The notes beneath the pieces were generated by a model, which was not told where the DNA came from, did no database searches, and was given only the letters and a program-made list of their open reading frames with translations. The translations under genes were made by a program, and so were the position numbers. Positions 1 through 64,000 of a DNA stretch of 64,000 bases are shown here, piece after piece; positions within the stretch are counted from its first letter, which is position 1, and each line of letters starts with the position of its first letter. The DNA is from Crossaster papposus. Lineage: Eukaryota; Echinodermata; Asteroidea; Velatida; Solasteridae. The DNA lies in the NCBI GenBank assembly GCA_037893245.1, contig JBAIAA010000804.1, forward strand, positions 1,054,001 through 1,118,000, in the 5' to 3' direction.

Positions 1-1697
1 CGCCACAGCTGCATACCCTCGCTCTGATACATCAGAGAGGACATTAAGCTGATAAATCATATCGTCTCATAGCTCCTTTGGCTTCAGACAACTTTCAATG
101 GTTACAGCCTCCAATTTTGGCAGGTCGTCTATAACCACTTCTTCCATCTTAACATATCGTTTTCCACCTTCAGTCCCAGCCGAGCCATTGCCTGCAAATA
201 TCTTGAAGTAGAACTTTGGCTGGAAGTACTAACGGTGCCAAGAATCCCAACGGATCATACAATAAGCTTACAGTAGACAAAATGCCCCTTTGTGGGCCTT
301 TCCTTCAGGACAGCCAAATATTTCCGCTTCTGCATTCCACTGTATGCCAAGAGTGGCTCGAGTGGCAGGTCATCAGTCCAAGATGGACGGTGCTCTTTCG
401 CTGGTTGGTATGGTAGCCAGAACATCTCGATCGTTGCTAACCCACCTTCTCAGCCTAAACACTCCTTTGTTCAGGAGGCCGATCAGATCACCAGCAAGAA
501 TGATATCTGCCTCCGATATCTACGTATACCTCCAGTCATCTACGTAGAAGTTTTCCTCCCCGTAGTCTTCTGCGGTTTTCATGAGAGCAAATCCCGCACA
601 GCTAGGTGAGACCGTGGCGCCAAAGAGGTGCACAAGCATTTAGTGATCACCAGAGTTGTATTCGAGTCCCTGCAAGTCCTTGCACAAGTCCATTCAGAAG
701 TCCAGTCATAAGTCCTTTCATAAAGCCAGTCACAAGTAGCTGGTTGAACAATGACAATTAAAGGAATGCCTTTGTCAAAGCTGATTTGAATAGCTTGCGA
801 TTTGAATTTGAACTAGATGACTTGTGATGAACTTGAAGGGACTTGTGGTGGACTTGCAGGGACTTGACTACATCCCTGGTGATCACTCGGTTCCTTTGAC
901 ATATCATGGTCTGGCCACCAGAGAAATCGTAAGACATTCGGATGTTTCTCCAACACTCTCACTTGACATGGCTTCAATATCTGCAACTAAAGCCACGGTT
1001 TCCTTCCGAAAACGAGTCAGAACCCCAACTAGGCCATTCGTGTAATCTGAACCTCTCAGCAACTGATCGTTAATTAATGTGCCTCTGTACTTTGCTGCAC
1101 AATCAAAAACCTTCTCACCTTGCCAGGATTCAGGGGTTGAAAAACTGGATGATGTGGCAGATACCACTTCACCCCCGCATCCTCTCTCTCATGACCGGCC
1201 TGGCATAACCCTTTTGGATGTATAGTCATCAATGGTACTCTTGTACTGCTGGTACAGTGTATCGTTTCTTCCAAGACCCTAGTCTGGACTCAGTAAGAAC
1301 ACGGTTGTTTAGTAGCTCAGGACTAGGCCTCCTCCATGGGAGCCCAACTTTAGTAATGGCCATTGACCTGCTGCACGGTCTTCTCCATTATATACCTTGC
1401 TCCGCGATCCTTAACAGAGTCGGCACGTTTGGAGTCTATCATAGCTCCACCGTCGTCTACATGTATCTTCCAAAAAGTCTCCACTTGCCTCTGGAGCCCT
1501 TCATCCTGGAACCAAGCATGGTTGATATGGAAGGTGTTTGCATCCCTCTTAGCGGAAGATGTAGGACCGGACTGCATACAGTTCCTTACGGCCGCCCCGT
1601 CTTTCTTCTTAAACCCAAAAGGCCTCTGGTACATCTCCGCCTATCAATAGTTTGACCCTTTTCTCGTCCAGTACAGGAATTGTGATGCCCTACAAGT
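1..1697 (-). mobile_element. Pao/BEL LTR retrotransposon fossil (partial, broken)
   Basis: Minus-strand translation shows recognisable Pao/BEL pol parts in the expected order from high to low coordinates: a protease-linked segment (about 1590-1697), the linker before the reverse transcriptase (about 1270-1590), the reverse transcriptase (about 430-1200, with a YVDD-type active-site stretch near 545-560) and the peptidase A17 region typical of Pao (about 60-420). No LTR is visible; the element runs off the left edge and stops abruptly at about 1697 against a DNA-transposon fragment. It is clearly broken, with on the order of ten or more coding lesions, so it is old. A hAT-type MITE lies inside the reverse transcriptase part. 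Confidence 0.85.
651..878. mobile_element. hAT-type MITE, copy 1, inside the Pao fossil
   Basis: The 228-bp element has imperfect terminal inverted repeats starting CAGAGTTGTATTCGAGTCCC on the left and, read inward from the right, CAGGGATGTAGTCAAGTCCC. It is flanked by a perfect 8-bp target duplication GTGATCAC (643-650 and 879-886). CAG ends and an 8-bp duplication are the hallmark of hAT elements. A second copy with a different duplication lies at 30262-30585. Confidence 0.85.
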
Positions 1698-1704
1698 GCG
1701 ACTA

Positions 1705-2220
1705 TAACGTTTCCAGCATCCCGGGTCGTGATTTTCTCGTCGAAAAAGTGTAAAAAGCTTCGCCATATGCGCACGATCTACTCATGACGAGCGTAGGTGT
1801 TCGCAAAATCTTTGTAAAACCCCAAACAGATTCCGACCGTTTGGAGAATGTCTCGCGCATGTCTCGCGCATGTCTCGCGAAAGCAGCGATGTTCGTCCGA
1901 TAATTTCTCGAGCTATTCACGAAATGTTCGCGTACTCCTTGAGAACAGGTGACTTTGCCAACGAAGCATCGGATCGCCGCGGTTGCAAGATAATCGCGCG
2001 ACATATGTACAAATGTCGCATGAATGTCGCATGTTCATTATTTGAGAAATATGCGCGAAAAGTTCGCATGTGTCGCGAAGTGTCCGGGGGAGATTCGTGC
2101 AATATTCGTGTTGTTCGCATTTTAGTCGCATGTTCTTCGTGTATGTGGACTGGCCGTAGTTCGGCAAATCTACACACGACATTCGCACATACGTTGTGAG
2201 AACTACGCACAAACAAAATT
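1705..2220 (+). mobile_element. Fragment of TCGCG-rich DNA transposon family
   Basis: This stretch matches the internal and 3' part of the complete copy at 3321-4127 (compare 1716-2215 with 3510-4030), including shared blocks around CCAAACAGATTCCGAC and GTTCGGCAAATCTACA. It is dense in the word TCGCG (for example CTCGCGCATGT repeated at 1851-1878). No terminal repeat is present here. The six-frame ORFs of about 100 residues are repeat-driven and do not look like protein. Confidence 0.75.
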
Positions 2221-2534
2221 TGCCTAGTCTCTCGCAGTCGTTATAAATGCTGTGTTATTTGTTAACTGTATACATTACAGTCCCTATAGTTAACTGTATA
2301 CAGTCCCTAGTTTTTCGTATACACGACCATTATACCTTTTATTATAAGACCCTATCTAGATGAAATTATAAACGACATGCACAAGAGACTATCACATCGC
2401 TGGTTCCAACAACACTTCCAGCATTAACAAATCGTACAAGAAACAGGGAACCAGAAACAGCTACCAGAGAACGTGCATGGTTGTCGATCGTGGTTTAGCT
2501 TCATACGTCTGTTCGGTTATATATCTCCACAAAC
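2221..2534. other. No gene; short tandem duplication
   Basis: Nothing coding is seen. A unit of about 28 bp built on GTTAACTGTATACA and CAGTCCCTA is repeated twice between about 2255 and 2310. Confidence 0.4.
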
Positions 2535-2740
2535 TGCATTGTCGCGCGACATACGTTTCGCGATTATCTTGCGAAAGGCTCGCGTTTGCTTCTTTGGCCA
2601 AGTCACTGTTCTCAAGAAGTACGCGAACTGTTCGTGAATAGCTCGAGAAATGATCGGATGAACTTCGAAATCTGTCGAAATCTGTTTGGGGTTTCACGAA
2701 GATTTTGCGAAACATCACGCACGTCGTGAGTAGTAGCCCA
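2535..2740 (-). mobile_element. Inverted fragment of TCGCG-rich DNA transposon
   Basis: This is the reverse complement of the block at about 3600-3800 of the complete copy; for example TTTGGGGTTTCACGAAGATT at about 2688 mirrors the plus-strand copy. It abuts the long-TIR element arm that follows. Confidence 0.7.
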
Positions 2741-2741
2741 T

Positions 2742-3320
2742 GCCAGAGACATTGGGTTAGATGAACTAGGTACCAATAACTGATATGGGAGTGTGTAGGG
2801 GGGTCACCTGAAATGAATGGAAATGAGAGTCTGCCGGGTACCACCAGCTGCATGTACCCCTGGGAGACCCCCAAAGGGGTCAAAAACTGGGTATTAAATA
2901 GATGAGCGAGGTACCACCAAAAAATTATGCCAAATGAACAAGTTGTGTTCATAGAGTAGAAAATGGGTTACGACAGACGAAAAGACCGCTGCACTACAGG
3001 TACCAGACACCCCAAACATGGACGTCATTTTCTGTGGCAATTTTTTTTACGCACAAATTAAAATCAATTACTATTTTTTAGTCCCTAACGGTGAGTTGAA
3101 TCTTAGAAAATTTCCACAATGTTTTCAAATGATAATTAATTATTTCTTTATGTATTTTATAATATCACTTTAAAATTACCAAGCCACGCCCCTTTTAGAG
3201 GTTTTCCTGATTTTAAGCAGTACGCATTTTCAGCGATTACCAGTGCATGTGTTTTGGTGCTTGTTGTAGACCAATAACTTCAAACATTTGACATCATTTC
3301 AACGATAAATTAGTTGAGTG
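2742..3320 (+). mobile_element. Single arm of the long-TIR element family
   Basis: The sequence is collinear with the left arm of the 4-kb element at 58274-62284, starting near GACATTGGGTTAGATGAACT and passing through the shared GGTACCACCAGCTGCATGTA block. It is cut off at about 3320 by the next transposon, so it is a truncated relic. A 163-residue minus-strand ORF across 2461-2952 is a shadow. Confidence 0.8.
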
Positions 3321-4127
3321 GGTTTACACGGGGCACGCGAACGATTTGCGAAGGATGCAAATGCCGAAAAAATTGCAAAGTCCAACATTCGTATTTTAGG
3401 CTCCAAAAGTTTGCCAAACATGCGCGGGGGTTCGGAAGCGCCGTTAATTCGCGGGGGTCGTTTTTAGTTCGGCGGGAATTTCGAAAAAGTTAGAAATTTC
3501 TTGCGAACATTTCCAGCACTCCGGGTCGTGATTTGCTCGTGATTTGCCCCTTAAAAATGTCTTAAAAACTTCGTCATATGCGCACGACCTACCCACGACG
3601 TGCGTGATGTTTCGCAAAATCTTCGTGAAACCCCAAACAGATTCCGACAGTTTGAAGAATGTATCGCGCACGGTCTCGCAAACGCAGCAAAGTTCGTCCG
3701 ATCATTTCTCGAGCTATTCACGAACTGTTCGAGTACTTCTTGAGAACAGGTGACTTCGCCAAAGAAGCAAACGCGAGCCTTTCGCAAGATAATCGCGCGA
3801 CATAATACAAATGTCACATGGATGTCGCACGACGTTTATTATTCGCGAAATATGCGCGAAAAGTTCGCATGTGTCGCGAAATGTCTGCGAAATGTTGCCC
3901 GAGATTCGTGCAACATTTGTGTTTTAGTTCGCATTTCAGTCGCATGTTCTTCGTGTATCTGGACTGGCCATAGTTCGGCAAATCTACAAACGACATTCGC
4001 ACATACGTTGTGAGAAACCGCATTGTCGCGACACATTCGGAGAAAAACTTCTCCAAATGTTGGACTTTGCCATTTTCCCGGCATTCGCATCCTGCGCGAA
4101 TCGTTCGCGTGCCCAGTGAAATCCTGT
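3321..4127. mobile_element. Complete copy of TCGCG-rich non-autonomous DNA transposon
   Basis: The ends form long imperfect inverted repeats of over 50 bp: GGGCACGCGAACGATT near 3341 is mirrored by the reverse complement near 4095-4110, and the inner part AATGCC..GCAAAGTCCAACATT is also mirrored. The interior of about 700 bp has no plausible gene but is saturated with TCGCG, GTTCGC and GTCGCA words. The superfamily is not assigned because no clear target duplication was found. Related fragments lie at 1705-2220, 2535-2740 and 11225-11375. Confidence 0.8.
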
Positions 4128-4566
4128 GAAAACAAGTTATTCTCTGAACCTTGCTTTCTCTTAAATTAAACTCATCCCCACAATAAACTTGGAGTCCAAA
4201 ATAGTCGAAGAACAAATAGCATTATCCGAACTCGAACCCCAATCGTACGATTTATAACCTAACCCATTGTCTGCTTGGCTACTGTGAAAGGTCAAAAGAA
4301 GCTGTTTTCAAAGTGCTTTAATGTACCTCTAGTGGGCCGCCGGCGTGTAACTATAGTTGAGCAATAACGATATATTTTTTGCGTTATTGTTGAAATTACT
4401 GAATAATCATGACGCGAGGGGTGTAGAAACGCCTATTTACCCTTTACCATGCTGGGGACAACTTCTACGCGTCCGGCCGCGGGTTCAGCACGTGCACAAT
4501 CAACGGCGATAATTAATTAGCTAGAGCCGTTGATGATCAGAGTGGTCCTGCACCAAAGCATTATTA
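4128..4566. other. Unannotated intergenic stretch
   Basis: No coding or RNA feature was recognised. A short inverted pair CAACGGC/GCCGTTG at about 4500-4535 is the only structure noticed. Confidence 0.3.
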
Positions 4567-5165
4567 GAGGGTGGTGCCCAGCCTGAAATGTCCAGGTCAA
4601 ATGGCCGCCAATTTCCAAAATGGCCACCTGAATAGCATTTCTGACCACATATAAATACTACTTAATTGCATGTAAGAGTGATTTAGCACAATTTATAGGT
4701 TTAAATACAAAGAACCACACAAAATAACTTGGAAAAATAATTGGACAACTCCTTATTTGCATAAATTCAAAATGGCCGCCATTTTGTATACCAATCTGAG
4801 TGATTATCTGACCTTATTTTACAATTTGACCTTTTTTTACCACGTTTATCGTGACACGATAGATTAAAGCAACACACTTTGCACACTTGTTGTTTGCATT
4901 CCATGAAAGCATAAGATGGTGGTGCCCAGTCTGTCATGTCCAGGTCAAAATAGACGACAATTTCCAAAATGGCCGCCGAATAGCATTTTTGACTAAACAT
5001 ATTTACTATTTAATTGCATGTAAAGGTGATATAACACAATTTATAGAAGGTTTTTAACACAAAGAACCAAACAAGATAACTCATAATAACGTTTGGACAG
5101 TTTCGTATTTGCATAAATTCAAAATGGCTGCCACATTGTATCCCAAGCTAACCTAATTTTACAAT
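4567..5165. repeat. Tandem duplication, period about 348 bp
   Basis: Two diverged copies begin at GTGGTGCCCAG (4571 and 4919) and share the order of blocks CATGTCCAGGTCAAA-like, TTTCCAAAATGGCC, AATTGCATGTAA, TTTGCATAAATTCAAAATGG. The second copy ends near 5165. Confidence 0.8.
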
Positions 5166-5655
5166 TATACATTTTTTCAATATGTTTATAACGATGAGGA
5201 TACAGCTGCAAGAGATTTTTTATCAGATAAATATTAGGCATGCACTATCTAAACTGTTAACAGTTACTGTTTCTGACGTCATAATTATTACAATGCCACC
5301 TCGTAGACCTTTCGCAAGTCTTCCCATCACACAGTATTCTAGGGGTATAGTGCATCATGGGAACACTTGCAAAAGGTTTACTGTCAACTATAGTTGTCAG
5401 CATTGACATAATTTACGTACGTGTACCTATAACTGTATCTGAATTCATGCATGATAACAAAATTATGTGGTTTACGTGACGACTATATGTTTGAAAAAAT
5501 ACCACCACCTGTGAGAAAAATTCAAATGACGTCATAATGTATATGATCAAGGTTAAAATGTAAGTCATGCTTTAAAAGTACCTTTTGTGCTCATGCACCA
5601 ACCCTATAGTTACAATTTGCATAACACAACTGACAAATTGAGTTCTACTAAGAAT
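5166..5655. other. Unannotated AT-rich stretch
   Basis: No gene was seen. TGACGTCATAAT, a CRE-like word, occurs twice (about 5274 and 5529), with no promoter context to support a function. Confidence 0.3.
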
Positions 5656-5659
5656 ATCA

Positions 5660-6340
5660 GTTACATTCCATACTCAGCGAGTGCAACATCCCCTGCACTT
5701 ACAGAGTGCTGTGCACTCCAAGCATGTACTACTGCATGTGCATCCCAGTTGAGCATATTGGTTATCAGCCTTACAGCCACCGTCACTTGAAGAGCTGTCT
5801 GTAGCATTTTGAGGCCTCTAGTATTGTTGTCCACAGTGGTTTCCATGTGTTGTCATTGCAACCAAAAGCATCAGGAATAGGGACATTCTGTTCAGTTTTC
5901 AGGCTCATCAACCAGATGCCAGCTTGGTAGTATACTCCGGTTTGTGTGCTGGATCAGAGCAGCCTGAGATGGTGGGAAATTCTGCATCATTCGTACTTTG
6001 CGGGGGAAGAGTTTCTTTCACAGGTCATTGATGCTTTCAGACGAGGTTGTGCTGTCATACAAAATGCAGGTTAATTGTTCTATGAATTTGAAGAGAGGCG
6101 ATTCAACCGACATTGGCGTGAAAGGATACTGCATAGGGAAGTGCATGGAAGGCTTCAGCAGCTGTAGGAAATGCCCTCCAGGCCCCCCAAGATGACTTCT
6201 TTGCCCTTCCATTGAACTGTGATGTAGTATCTGACCCAGTGAAGGCATAGAAGAATGGTGCTTTGGATTTCCCTTCACCCGAAATCACCACAGAGGGAGT
6301 TGATGTGGTAGTACCTGAAGTGTTTTCCTTTTCCAAATGC
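5660..6340 (-). pseudogene. Fossil coding fragment with Cys-rich tail, repeat-derived, family unnamed
   Basis: Minus-strand translation gives a stretch reading FFYAFTGSDTTSQF (about 6220-6265), then a segment with WKPLWTTILEAS (about 5800-5845), then a tail dense in cysteines (about 5665-5760, several C-x-C and C-x3-C spacings). I recall this order (TGCDT-like motif, WTTLPEAS-like motif, Cys-rich end) from multicopy uncharacterised invertebrate proteins that look mobile-element linked, but I cannot name the family. It is broken at several places and is treated as a fossil. Confidence 0.55.
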
Positions 6341-6439
6341 TACCCACAGCTGAACATCAGGAAACTTGCCAAAAATGCCAATGCCACATTTAACAACTGC
6401 TGCACTACCGCGGCCAGGTGAAAACCTTCCAAATTAACA

Positions 6440-6523
6440 AAAACTTATAATAATAATAATAATAGTGAATTCTTATATAGCACCAAATCCGTCCAAAATT
6501 GACGCTCAAGGCGCTTTACAGTA
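6440..6523 (-). mobile_element. 3' end of an L2-like LINE or SINE
   Basis: Read on the minus strand the sequence gives TGTAAAGCGCCTTGAGCGTC, then a GTGCTATATAAG motif and a (TTA)n tail. This AAAGCGC / GCTATATAA / trinucleotide-tail layout is the usual 3' end of L2-clade LINEs and their SINEs. Confidence 0.6.
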
Positions 6524-7206
6524 TTAAAGGTTCTACGCAGACCTTTCGAGGAGAATTGCTGTTTAATAATTTAAAATGTGCCTTGGTGTGTAAGTAACAA
6601 GACCAGGGGTGATAAAATGGTATAAAATGACATTAATTGGGGTTAATCACCGTAAATGTAATTGGCCCCCTCATTAACATGTTCAAACACTGACAAAAGG
6701 TGGCGCTGTTCGTGACGAACATTCGGCAACCCCCAAAGAGATGGCATGCACGCGGGTACGCACGCAGCAGATTTTGTTCAGACATGGCGAGTGAAGACGA
6801 CAGTTCGGGGCCGGGGAGCGCATATTTCACAGAATCGGACGAAATATCCGCAGTATCATCAGGTCTTACATCTGAAGAAGATATTCCACTTGACAATTCC
6901 TTTGACAATAACTTGAGTCGACCATCGACTGGATGATTTTGCATCGATACGCGTGGCACATGATGCATGCATGCACGGGCACGCTGGTCGCGACGTCGAA
7001 GTCTTCCCAAACATACGTCACAATTATGCAAATTTTACATGTTAATAAGCTACCATTCTAGGGGCGGGGCCGGTCCCCCAAAGCACTTTATTATTTGTTT
7101 TCTCATATTAATTACCAAAAAATAAAACTTTTATAAACTGAAAATCACTCAATTAGTTATAATCTTTCATTTAACTAATAAAAACCACATTTCTAGGACC
7201 CTTTAA
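6524..7206. mobile_element. Candidate TTAA-flanked DNA element with a short acidic ORF
   Basis: TTAA lies at both edges (6524-6527 and 7203-7206), followed inward by similar ends AGGTTCTACG and, from the right, AGGGTCCTAG. Inside, a plus-strand ORF with a Met at 6784 runs to a stop at 6934-6936: 50 residues rich in Ser, Asp and Glu (MASEDDSSGPGS start). This resembles the acidic first exon of some DNA-transposon proteins but no domain is recognisable. The call rests mainly on the ends. Confidence 0.35.
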
Positions 7207-7629
7207 AACCCAATAAATATTTTACAAAAAGAAATTATATAAAAAGAAATCGTAATTACAATTACAATTACATTACAAATTTAAATTTAACAAAAATTAC
7301 ACAATAAAATATAAAAATTACAAATTAACAGGCAAATTGAATGGACAGACACAGAACATCAATCAACGCGAATAGCATGACAATCACGACAAAGAGACTT
7401 AACAAACAGAGCTGGTTAACACACAAAAAAATGAACAAATGAAAAGACTAACAAAAGATATAGATAAGACACACAATCTGGTTGATAAAAACAGAAAAAC
7501 ATCAAACAGACAAGGTGGAAGGAAGGGTTTCAGACCAGTAAAATTTACGCTAAAGGTGCTTTACAGAAATACATTAAAACAACTAAAATATAAAACATGC
7601 AGACTAAGAAAAATTACGGACTAAGAAAA
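7207..7629 (-). mobile_element. Probable 3' UTR of the adjacent LINE, with ATTACA microsatellite
   Basis: AT-rich sequence lies downstream (minus strand) of the LINE reading frame. It contains TGTAAAGCACCTTTAGCG near 7545-7562, an L2-type 3'-end motif, and an (ATTACA)n run at about 7253-7275. No gene was seen. Confidence 0.45.
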
Positions 7630-8310
7630 ATTACGGACTATGGTTGCTCTTAAGGCAAATGCTGCCTATGAATGGGCTATATGAGAAATAAGTGAGTCTT
7701 TTAGTGAGTTTCTTGAAAGTGTCAATATAGATGTGGCTGTGCTGATGTATGCCGGTAATTTGTTCTAAAGTGAAGCAGAATGGTGTATATGGCGCGGGGT
7801 CCACATGAGCGATGAACACGGGGAACAACCAAAGAGATGGATGATCGAAGATTTCGAGTTGGTTTACCTATATAATAGGTAGAGCTTCGGTGAGATATGC
7901 CGGTGCTGATCCACCAGTATGTGGAACGCAAGTAGGGTAATCTTGAATATGATTCGGTTCCGAACAGGTAGCCAATGAAGAGACTTTAGCACTGTATTGA
8001 TGTGCTCTGTGTGTTTGGTCAATGTTACTAGTCTATCAGCAGCATTTTGAAGTCGTTGGAGTCTGTCAAGTTGAGACTAGGGCAGGTTATACAAGATGTA
8101 GTTGCAGAAGTCCAGTCCAGAAGAAATAAGTTCATGCACAAATTGTTCCGTAGCTGTTCGAGTAAGGTATTTGCGAATGAATCCCAGATTTCTCATATGG
8201 AATCTGACCGACTTGGATACTAGCAGGATAGGCCTAGTATGTGACCATTGAAGGTCATATGACTGTCAAAGATGACCCCCAGGTTTCGAGCTGTTGCAAC
8301 TGATGCAGCT
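7630..8310 (-). mobile_element. L2-like LINE relic: reverse transcriptase C-terminal region
   Basis: Minus-strand translation shows the conserved end of jockey-superfamily (L2/CR1 type) reverse transcriptases: ARNLGVIFDS (about 8280-8310), RFHMRNLGFIRKYL (about 8165-8205), SSGLDFCNYILYNLP (about 8085-8130), RLQRLQNAADRLV and LKSLHWLPVRNRI (about 7960-8060), and a terminal stretch FKKLTKRLTYFS (about 7685-7720). There are in-frame stops and at least one frameshift, so it is a 5'-truncated dead copy. The endonuclease part is absent. Confidence 0.85.
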
Positions 8311-8448
8311 CGCACCAATGCGTATGATGAAATATGGCGCTTAAATCCAGCGTGTCATGATCTTGCCCAAAATTGGCGCTTAACTTAAGCCACCGAACTA
8401 CTGGCGCGCCTAATTAGTGCGGCGCTGTACGATTTTTGCTTGACGTCT
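8311..8448. other. Unannotated spacer
   Basis: Nothing recognised. It contains a GGCGCGCC site at about 8403-8410. Confidence 0.2.
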
Positions 8449-8671
8449 GGGGCCAATTTCATAGAGCTGTTAAGCACAAAAATTTGCTTAGCACCAAAAA
8501 GTCTTTCTCAAAAATAACGGGTTGCCAGCCAAAACTCCATGTGCATTTCATGCTAAGCAAAAACCAACTGAATATAAGTCGGAAACAATATATGTTACTT
8601 AAAAAAATTGGTTTGTAACCCTGAGTTTGACAAGGAAGAATTTTCATGCTAAGCAAATTGAAATTGGCCCC
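8449..8671. mobile_element. MITE with GGGGCCAATTTCA ends
   Basis: The 13-bp terminal inverted repeat GGGGCCAATTTCA (8449) is mirrored as TGAAATTGGCCCC (ending at 8671). Internal blocks TTAAGCAC, TTTGCTTAGCA and CATGCTAAGCAAA are also arranged as inverted repeats. I recall elements of this type as frequent in echinoderm genomes. A related one may lie at 46632-46829. Confidence 0.75.
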
Positions 8672-8929
8672 TGTACATCAAATGCGGCGCACATACATAC
8701 ATAATACATCTAAATAAAACCTAGATATGACATCCAGTCCGTTTTAGGCTGTTATGAAAATTGATCTGCGTATCATGGAATGTGCGAGTACGCGAAACGC
8801 TCATCGCGGGAGTGGCGTGTGCGGGAAGGGCGCAAGTATATAATATTATGCGTGTGTTCTATGACGCGGCCTATTTTCAGAACAATGACGACAACGATAA
8901 AAGTATACACCTGTCGTGTCTAGCTTTTA
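8672..8929. other. Unannotated intergenic spacer
   Basis: No gene, repeat or RNA was recognised. Confidence 0.2.
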
Positions 8930-8932
8930 TTA

Positions 8933-9265
8933 TGCTGCGTTCCAATCGCGTCGTGTTTATCGTGTTCACGAGTTCACGAGTCGTAATGGCGTTCTAATCG
9001 CCTCGTGTTCACCACTAGTGGTGAACTCGAGGTGGAATTGTTTTCTCCATGTTCACAACTTCATAAACAATGAAATACTCACGCATGGTGTTGGTTCACA
9101 TACGAGTTCTTGCGCGATAAAGAATGTCCTTACCGCACTCGACTAACTCGACTGTGCGCGTGCGTCTTGGTGCTTGATGAGTAGCGTTTGAAACGCAACC
9201 TACTCGTGAACATGGATAAAAATTCACGGCAAACACGATAATCACGACGCGATTGGAACGCAGCA
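8933..9265. mobile_element. PIF/Harbinger-type MITE
   Basis: The terminal inverted repeats start TGCTGCGTTCCAATCGCGTC and are nearly perfect for about 23 bp. The element is flanked by TTA on both sides (8930-8932 and 9266-9268), the 3-bp TWA duplication of PIF/Harbinger elements. The 333-bp interior has no coding capacity. It ends about 330 bp upstream of the kinase start codon. Confidence 0.75.
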
Positions 9266-9268
9266 TTA

Positions 9269-9597
9269 GTTAAGTACTCCCGATCGACCGTACCGACGCC
9301 AATCCAGAGCCGTTGATGCGCCACCACGCGATATGAATGTCAGGCATAAACTGGTTCCGGCGAACGTTTCATTATAAGAATCCAATAAGAATTTGCCGGG
9401 AACCAGTGATACATGTCGATGTGCAAAATGACTACGCCATGCGCCCTGCATCAGCGCAGCGCCGGCCATAGCCAGGAAGTGTCGAACCTGTGAAAAATGA
9501 CAGTTCCCCGCTTGATGTGAACATACTTATGCTGGATTTTGTGGGATATATACAGTATTCTAGGGTGTACTGATGTGCTGACAGGAAAACCAAGGCC
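9269..9597 (+). promoter_or_regulatory. Upstream region and 5' UTR of the MAP4K gene (extent unknown)
   Basis: The sequence between the Harbinger-type MITE and the start codon is moderately CpG-rich in its first half. TATATA occurs at about 9548 but its distance to any transcription start is unknown. An in-frame TGA at 9571-9573 lies upstream of the start codon, so the coding sequence cannot extend 5' without splicing. Confidence 0.4.
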
Positions 9598-63984
<54,387 letters not shown>

Positions 63985-64000
63985 GTAAAATAACAGCACC

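Noticed and set aside
2461-2952. 163-residue minus-strand ORF
   Set aside because: Crosses the junction of two different transposon fragments and has no protein-like features.
5270-5540. CRE-like TGACGTCA sites as a promoter
   Set aside because: Two isolated palindromes with no nearby gene start or core promoter.

Overview
The window is animal genomic DNA: AT-rich, without operons, with canonical spliceosomal introns and very many DNA-transposon relics. The repeat set (a MITE starting GGGGCCAATTTCA, tRNA-headed SINEs, L2-type LINE tails, Pao/BEL, Tc1) and a single gene related to both MAP4K3 and MAP4K5 suggest an invertebrate deuterostome. From memory of the repeat types I favour an echinoderm such as a sea star, but I could not check this by search.

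Only one certain host gene is present: the 5' part of a MAP4K3/MAP4K5-type germinal-centre kinase on the plus strand. Its start codon is at 9598 and fourteen coding exons run to 63984, where the window ends. The exons join in phase and give the N-terminus, the whole kinase domain (through exon 8, with its C-terminal tail in exon 9) and the start of the proline-rich linker; the citron-homology (CNH) domain must lie beyond the right edge. Intron 2 uses a GC-AG donor, and intron 3 alone is about 17 kb.

Left flank, 1-9597: a degraded Pao/BEL fossil on the minus strand (1-1697) carrying a hAT-type MITE; copies of a TCGCG-rich transposon (1705-4127) with an arm of a long-TIR element; a 348-bp tandem duplication; a minus-strand Cys-rich fossil coding fragment (5660-6340); an L2-like LINE relic; and two MITEs just upstream of the kinase gene.

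Inside the gene nearly all recognisable intronic sequence is mobile-element derived: at least seven full-length and two partial copies of a TTAA-flanked MITE (TTAACCAGTTCGCGCCG ends), about six copies of a second TTAA family (AGGTAGGATACACC ends), three copies of a roughly 340-bp repeat with TTAGGG-like words, several large hairpin elements, a Tc1 relic, a RecQ-like helicase exon split by a hAT MITE, and a 4-kb element with arms of about 1.1 kb flanking a LINE tail, a SINE and a hammerhead-like motif. Introns from about 12.2 kb onward are crowded with the self-complementary words TACATGTA and ACCGGT.

The most interesting pattern is that several unrelated transposons carry tandem arrays of a short word that is also part of their own terminal repeats.
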